From the NCBI GenBank assembly GCA_900544255.1, contig UQUM01000007.1:10085-74084 (forward strand): 64,000 nucleotides of DNA, read 5' to 3'. Below the pieces are notes generated by a model. It was given only the letters and a program-made list of their open reading frames with translations, had not been told where the DNA came from and ran no database searches. The translations under genes and the position numbers were made by a program. Positions within the stretch are counted from its first letter, which is position 1; every line of letters starts with the position of its first letter. The DNA is from an uncultured Sutterella sp. GTDB lineage: Bacteria; Pseudomonadota; Gammaproteobacteria; Burkholderiales; Burkholderiaceae_F. Positions 62,755 to 64,000 of this stretch are shown one piece after another.

Positions 62755-63108
62755 TTACGTCAAAGTCGTTGTTTTATTCCGGAATGTCACCGTAAAAATC
62801 GTGCCTTTAGGCGGATTGTCCGCAAATGACAACACCCACCCTTCCTTGCGACAGATGCGCCGTACGAGCGAAAGCCCCCAACCGTAGCCTTCCCCGGGGG
62901 CCGTATCCCCACGCACAAAAGCCTGCAGCACACTCGTCTTTTCTTCGTCGGCGATGCCGCGCCCCGTGTCCGCCACAGAAAGCGAGCAATCGGTGAGTAC
63001 CACCGTTACCTGCCCCCGCTCGGTGTACTGAAGGGCGTTTCGCAACAGGTTGTCGATCACGGATTCGGCAAACGCGCTTTTTACCTGCGGAATCGTCGTC
63101 GATTGATC
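62755..63108 (-). pseudogene. Histidine kinase ATPase-domain fragment
   Basis: Minus-strand frame with kinase boxes: N box VIDNLLRNALQYTERG, G1 VADTGRGI, G2 YGWGLSLVRRIC and the final strand GTIFTVTF. HAMP, His and sensor parts are missing; the first usable start is the GTG at 63060. In frame upstream is a TAG at 63109-63111. The orphan regulator at 8799 is not adjacent and a link cannot be argued. Only the last ~118 codons survive. Confidence 0.8.
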
Positions 63109-63264
63109 CTACCACACTAAGACGAGCCCCTTTTTCTCAGCTTCCCGCTGCCAATCCGCGACGGCATTTTCATCGACGTGCCGGTCACTCACGACAATCT
63201 CGCGGATACCCTCTTTGAACTTACGGGCGTTCAGTCCGTCGTTCAGCATCCGCAGGAAAGCCTC
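63109..63264 (-). pseudogene. Unassigned 51-codon fragment upstream of the kinase fragment
   Basis: Open between TAA (63265-63267) and TAG (63109-63111) in the same frame as the kinase fragment. It reads AFLRMLNDGLNARKFKEG, IREIVVSDRHVDENAVADW, REAEKKGLVLVW. It could be the kinase's own linker region with a stop codon, or the tail of a different protein (the end loosely recalls DeoR-type regulators). I cannot decide. Confidence 0.45.
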
Positions 63265-63413
63265 TTATCCCGGCTGCGTCCGTAGTCCGCCGCGCCCGTC
63301 GGGTGATCTTTCCGTTTCAGTCAACCGACGAAAACGCCCTGCTTCGGTACAATCGCCGCCGACGTCAGCCCTAGTATAACGTTCTGCAAATAAAGCCATT
63401 AAATAGCTGGTTC
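63265..63413. other. Gap between kinase debris and IS630 transposase
   Basis: Contains an open frame piece on the minus strand (about 63268-63365) leading into the stop at 63265, no family recognised, and the presumed left end of the IS630 element in 63370-63413 (CTAGTATAACG region). Inverted terminal repeats cannot be checked because the right end is outside the window. Confidence 0.4.
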
Positions 63414-63450
63414 TGGTATAATTGGAGGCTCCTCATCTACTGGAGCCTCC
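63414..63450 (+). promoter_or_regulatory. IS630 transposase promoter -10 and RBS-masking hairpin
   Basis: TGGTATAAT (63414-63422) is an extended -10. Right after, GGAGGCTCC (63424-63432) pairs exactly with GGAGCCTCC (63442-63450). The second arm contains the GGAG ribosome site of the gene starting at 63453, so the hairpin would hide it. Confidence 0.65.
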
Positions 63451-63452
63451 TC

Positions 63453-64000
63453 ATGCCTCGCGGCCGCCCCATCGTTACCCCTCTAACCCTCACTCCAGAA
63501 CAAGTTACCTCATTGACTCAGATCGCCAATTCACGCACGGCAGAGCATCGCCAAGTGCAACGCGCCCGAATTCTGCTAGGCGCGGCCAGCGGAAAGCCAC
63601 AAAAAGAGCTTGCAGAGGAAGCCAAGCTTTCAGTGAGCGCGGTCGCCCGTTTTCTGCGGAAGGCATTACAGATCGGTCCAATGATGGCTCTGGAGGATCT
63701 CAAGCGCAGCGGACGCCCTGCAACGATCAGTGATGATGCGCGTACTTGGGTACGTTCTCTGGCCTGCACGCCGCCGAAGGATTTGTCGGATGGGCCGACG
63801 CAAGCGCTTTGGTCAATGGAGACTCTTGCGGTCTACGTACGCAAGCATGCGAAGGAACACCACTTTGGGGACTCTCTAGGGAAAGCCTCCAAGTCTACGA
63901 TCTGGACAATTCTCGAAGAAGGCGAGATCAAGCCGCACCGTATCCGCTATTACCTGGAGAAAAAGGACCCTGATTTTGAAGCTAAAGCGCAGGAAGTCCT
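63453..64000 (+). CDS. IS630-family transposase, 3' end beyond window
   Basis: 183 codons visible from the ATG at 63453: MPRGRPIVTPLTLTPEQ, LTQIANSRTAEHRQVQRARILLGAASGKPQKELAEEAKLSVSAVARFLRKAL (first helix-turn-helix), RSGRPATISDDARTWVRSLACTPPKD and a second winged region with WSMETLAVYVRKHAKEH and KASKSTIWTILEEGEIKPHRIRYYLEKKDP. This is the N-terminal half of an IS630/Tc1-mariner type transposase; the DDE domain would follow. IS630 elements target TA; I could not fix the left end. Confidence 0.88.
   Translation, partial: MPRGRPIVTPLTLTPEQVTSLTQIANSRTAEHRQVQRARILLGAASGKPQKELAEEAKLSVSAVARFLRKALQIGPMMALEDLKRSGRPATISDDARTWVRSLACTPPKDLSDGPTQALWSMETLAVYVRKHAKEHHFGDSLGKASKSTIWTILEEGEIKPHRIRYYLEKKDPDFEAKAQEV

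Overview
The window looks like chromosomal DNA of a Gram-negative betaproteobacterium, most likely Burkholderiales. A gut-type Sutterellaceae relative is my best guess, not a proof. The reasons are the moderately GC-rich coding DNA, the outer-membrane lipid machinery (mlaFEDAC, lptFG), and gene orders I know from betaproteobacteria: rplU-rpmA-obgE-proB, coaD-rsmD divergent from ftsY, ftsE-ftsX-rpoH, secB-yibN next to gpmA-envC-ctpA-thiF. Nearly all of the sequence is housekeeping; accessory DNA sits in a few short patches.

Layout. 1-3126: minus-strand mla phospholipid-trafficking operon. 3281-5697: thioesterase, plsC, ruvX, yqgE. 5822-8088: an odd three-gene block (Toprim primase, lysine-rich histone-H1-like protein, small basic protein). 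8212-10571: lipoprotein, orphan NarL-type regulator, secB, inactive rhodanese. 11013-15746: gpmA, envC, ctpA, thiF/moeB, GNAT. 15743-17971: patatin fused to a beta-barrel (PlpD-like). 18189-21456: gltIJKL glutamate/aspartate ABC operon behind an exact sigma-54 consensus promoter. 21513-23122: hipBA toxin-antitoxin pair with its operator region. 23201-25479: lptFG. 25608-27402: NhaC-family transporter behind a lysine riboswitch with terminator. 27532-34711: ferredoxin, coaD, rsmD, ftsY, ppx, ftsEX, rpoH, trmL. 34717-37935: proB, obgE, rpmA, rplU with a good sigma-70 promoter. 37954-43963: aldehyde dehydrogenase, a CadB-YtfL chimera, glpD, an RGG-repeat protein. 44209-47357: hpf, tRNA-Glu, tRNA-Ala, rfaE2, galU, apaH. 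47464-54478: a 1970-residue tandem UvrA and cca. 54486-61512: IS200/IS605 remnant, DUF2905, folB, broken MFS gene, ttcA, PEBP protein, NhaC antiporter, a second amino-acid ABC operon. 61515-64000: decayed region with a dnaQ remnant, a GGDEF protein, histidine-kinase debris and the start of an IS630-type insertion sequence.

Working together, several units deal with amino-acid import (two ABC systems and a lysine-riboswitch transporter), as expected for an organism living on amino acids. Envelope assembly (Mla, Lpt, PlsC, heptose and UDP-glucose supply, FtsEX with EnvC) is the second theme.

The most unusual feature is a set of junctions at which long proteins have lost their middle: an in-frame CadB N-terminus joined to YtfL (about 40239), an MFS gene (about 55920) and a dnaQ gene (about 61620). 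These are either real deletions in a shrinking genome or assembly/amplification chimeras, and raw reads would tell. The other leading observation is the lysine riboswitch controlling a NhaC-family carrier, outside the groups where I know this arrangement.
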